Made by a program: the position numbers and the translations under genes. Shown one piece after another: positions 6,601-7,558 of a DNA stretch of 7,558 bases (its first letter is position 1; each line of letters starts with the position of its first letter). The notes beneath the pieces are model-generated. The model saw only the letters and a program-made list of their open reading frames with translations, did no database searches and had not been told where the DNA came from. The DNA is from an uncultured Oscillospiraceae bacterium. Lineage in GTDB: Bacteria; Bacillota; Clostridia; Oscillospirales; Oscillospiraceae. The stretch is from assembly GCA_900752445.1 (NCBI GenBank), contig CAADVN010000275.1, forward strand, positions 1-7,558. The letters are read 5' to 3'.

Positions 6601-7558
6601 CAGGGGGCAGGAAGCCTGCCGAATCCAACAAAGTTATCTGAGTAATACGAATCCATAAACTTGATGTAGCTGATGGGACTTCCGGCGTGGATCATCCAGC
6701 CGTCGCCGACGCAGATGCCGACGTGAGTTATCCAGGGGCCTTCAAAGGTGTGCTCGAAGAACACGAGGTCGCCGGGCCTAGCCTCGGCCTCGCTGACCGG
6801 TGTGCAGAGGTAGTACAGACCTCCGGCGTCGAGCCTGCCTATGTCGTAGCCGAGGCCGCAGTTGTTCACGACCCACGAGACAAACCCCGAGCAGTCGAAG
6901 GACGTGTTCGGGTTATACCCGCCCCAGACATAGGGGTAGCCCAGGTACTTCTCGGCTTCCTCCATCATCGCTGCAAAGCGCTCGTCCTCGAAGTATTCCT
7001 CTGGTATCTCAAGTTCGAGGATGGCGTTTTCGTACTTGGCTATGTACTCCGAGTCGGGGAACAGGTCGGGCCGGTTGCCCAGCGTACCCATATACATGGC
7101 GTAGAGCGAGAGCTTCTCCTCGGGGAAGATATATACTGGCAGGTGCGAGAGGTCGAAGTTCTCCAGCGTGACGGTGCAGACGGTGTATTCATCCTCGCCC
7201 TCGCCGTAGGTCTGGACGGTCTCGGTGAGGATGTACTGCCTGTCAAAGAGGGTGCCGAGCACGGCTTCTGCTTCGTCCATAGTCCACTCCCCGCCGAACC
7301 ACGCGGTGAGGATGGATATGAGCACATAGGGGTCGTGCTCTATGTCGTCGATGTCCATGTGGTACTCGTCGTAGTCGTGCGTGGCCTCATAGCTGTCGAG
7401 ATAGGCTTGCAGCTCGGCTTCCATCGCCGTGTATGCCGCCTCAGCCGCGAGCATATCCTCGTCGGCGCTTGGGAAAGTGGTTATCCCGACGCTGGATAGC
7501 CCGCCTTGCAGGAACACGGGGCAGGACGTGAGCGCGTTCATGATGAAAACGACAGCGA
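6600..7558 (-). CDS. C40 (NlpC/P60) peptidoglycan hydrolase, CD1108-type, 5' part outside window
   Basis: The frame is open from the right edge to TGA 6602-6600, giving about 318 visible residues. The first ones (AVVFIMNALTSC) are the end of a membrane helix, so the true start lies beyond the window and the ATG at 7541 is internal. The middle (SADEDMLAAEAAYTAMEAEL, IEHDPYVLISILTA, LSLYAMYMGTLGNRPDLF) matches the CD1108-type ICE hydrolases as I recall them. The C-terminal NlpC/P60 domain has YLGYPYVWGGYNP, the catalytic Cys in FDCSGFVSW (Cys217 counted from the internal Met, codon 6893-6891), His273 in THVGICVGDG and the third polar residue His285 in IHAG. The enzyme should cut peptide stems in the cell wall to let the conjugation channel through. 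All catalytic residues are present. It heads the overlapping run with DUF4315 and DUF4366. Confidence 0.9.
   Translation of the reverse strand, partial: AVVFIMNALTSCPVFLQGGLSSVGITTFPSADEDMLAAEAAYTAMEAELQAYLDSYEATHDYDEYHMDIDDIEHDPYVLISILTAWFGGEWTMDEAEAVLGTLFDRQYILTETVQTYGEGEDEYTVCTVTLENFDLSHLPVYIFPEEKLSLYAMYMGTLGNRPDLFPDSEYIAKYENAILELEIPEEYFEDERFAAMMEEAEKYLGYPYVWGGYNPNTSFDCSGFVSWVVNNCGLGYDIGRLDAGGLYYLCTPVSEAEARPGDLVFFEHTFEGPWITHVGICVGDGWMIHAGSPISYIKFMDSYYSDNFVGFGRLPAP

Noticed and set aside
6687..7499. Plus-strand reading frame of 270 codons opposite the C40 hydrolase
   Set aside because: Antisense shadow; the minus-strand frame has the full NlpC/P60 catalytic set.

Overview
The window reads as an internal piece of the conjugation/transfer module of an integrative and conjugative element (a Clostridia-type ICE of the kind carrying CD1107/CD1108-family genes). 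All supported genes are on the minus strand, so transcription runs from high to low coordinates. The backbone is GC-rich, genes overlap by a few bases, and strong AAGGAG-type ribosome sites are used. This suggests a gut-type, higher-GC member of the Clostridia (Bacillota). The species cannot be read from the sequence.

Layout in order of transcription: (1) 7558-6600, the C-terminal part of a membrane-anchored C40 (NlpC/P60) peptidoglycan hydrolase, cut by the window edge; (2) a small coiled DUF4315-type protein; (3) a DUF4366/CD1107-type membrane protein with signal peptide, Cys cluster and acidic tail; (4) a very small Cys/Pro-rich protein; (5) a two-gene cassette, an XRE-type HTH regulator plus an AbiEii/DUF6036-like nucleotidyltransferase, with its own consensus promoter, overlapping palindromic operator and Rho-independent terminator; (6) a topoisomerase III gene interrupted by one in-frame amber codon; (7) an ArdC-like antirestriction/ssDNA-binding protein with a degenerate metallopeptidase motif; (8) a small TTRAP-like protein; (9) the first 212 codons of what looks like the giant helicase/methylase protein of these elements, cut by the left edge.

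Working model: genes 1-4 belong to the cell-envelope side of the transfer machinery (wall opening and membrane partners). Genes 6-9 belong to the DNA-processing and establishment side (topology, protection of incoming single-stranded DNA, helicase/methylase). The HTH-nucleotidyltransferase pair between them looks like an autonomously regulated toxin-antitoxin or abortive-infection cargo.

The most notable points are the near-ideal promoter with a 10-bp-arm palindrome in its core, the cassette terminator just upstream of the topoisomerase ribosome site, the amber codon separating the topoisomerase TOPRIM domain from its catalytic tyrosine, and the lost HExxH motif in the ArdC-like protein. There is no stretch of more than 300 bases without a gene. 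I see no tRNA, rRNA, CRISPR array, insertion sequence or attachment site. Family names are from memory of protein families; no database search was run.
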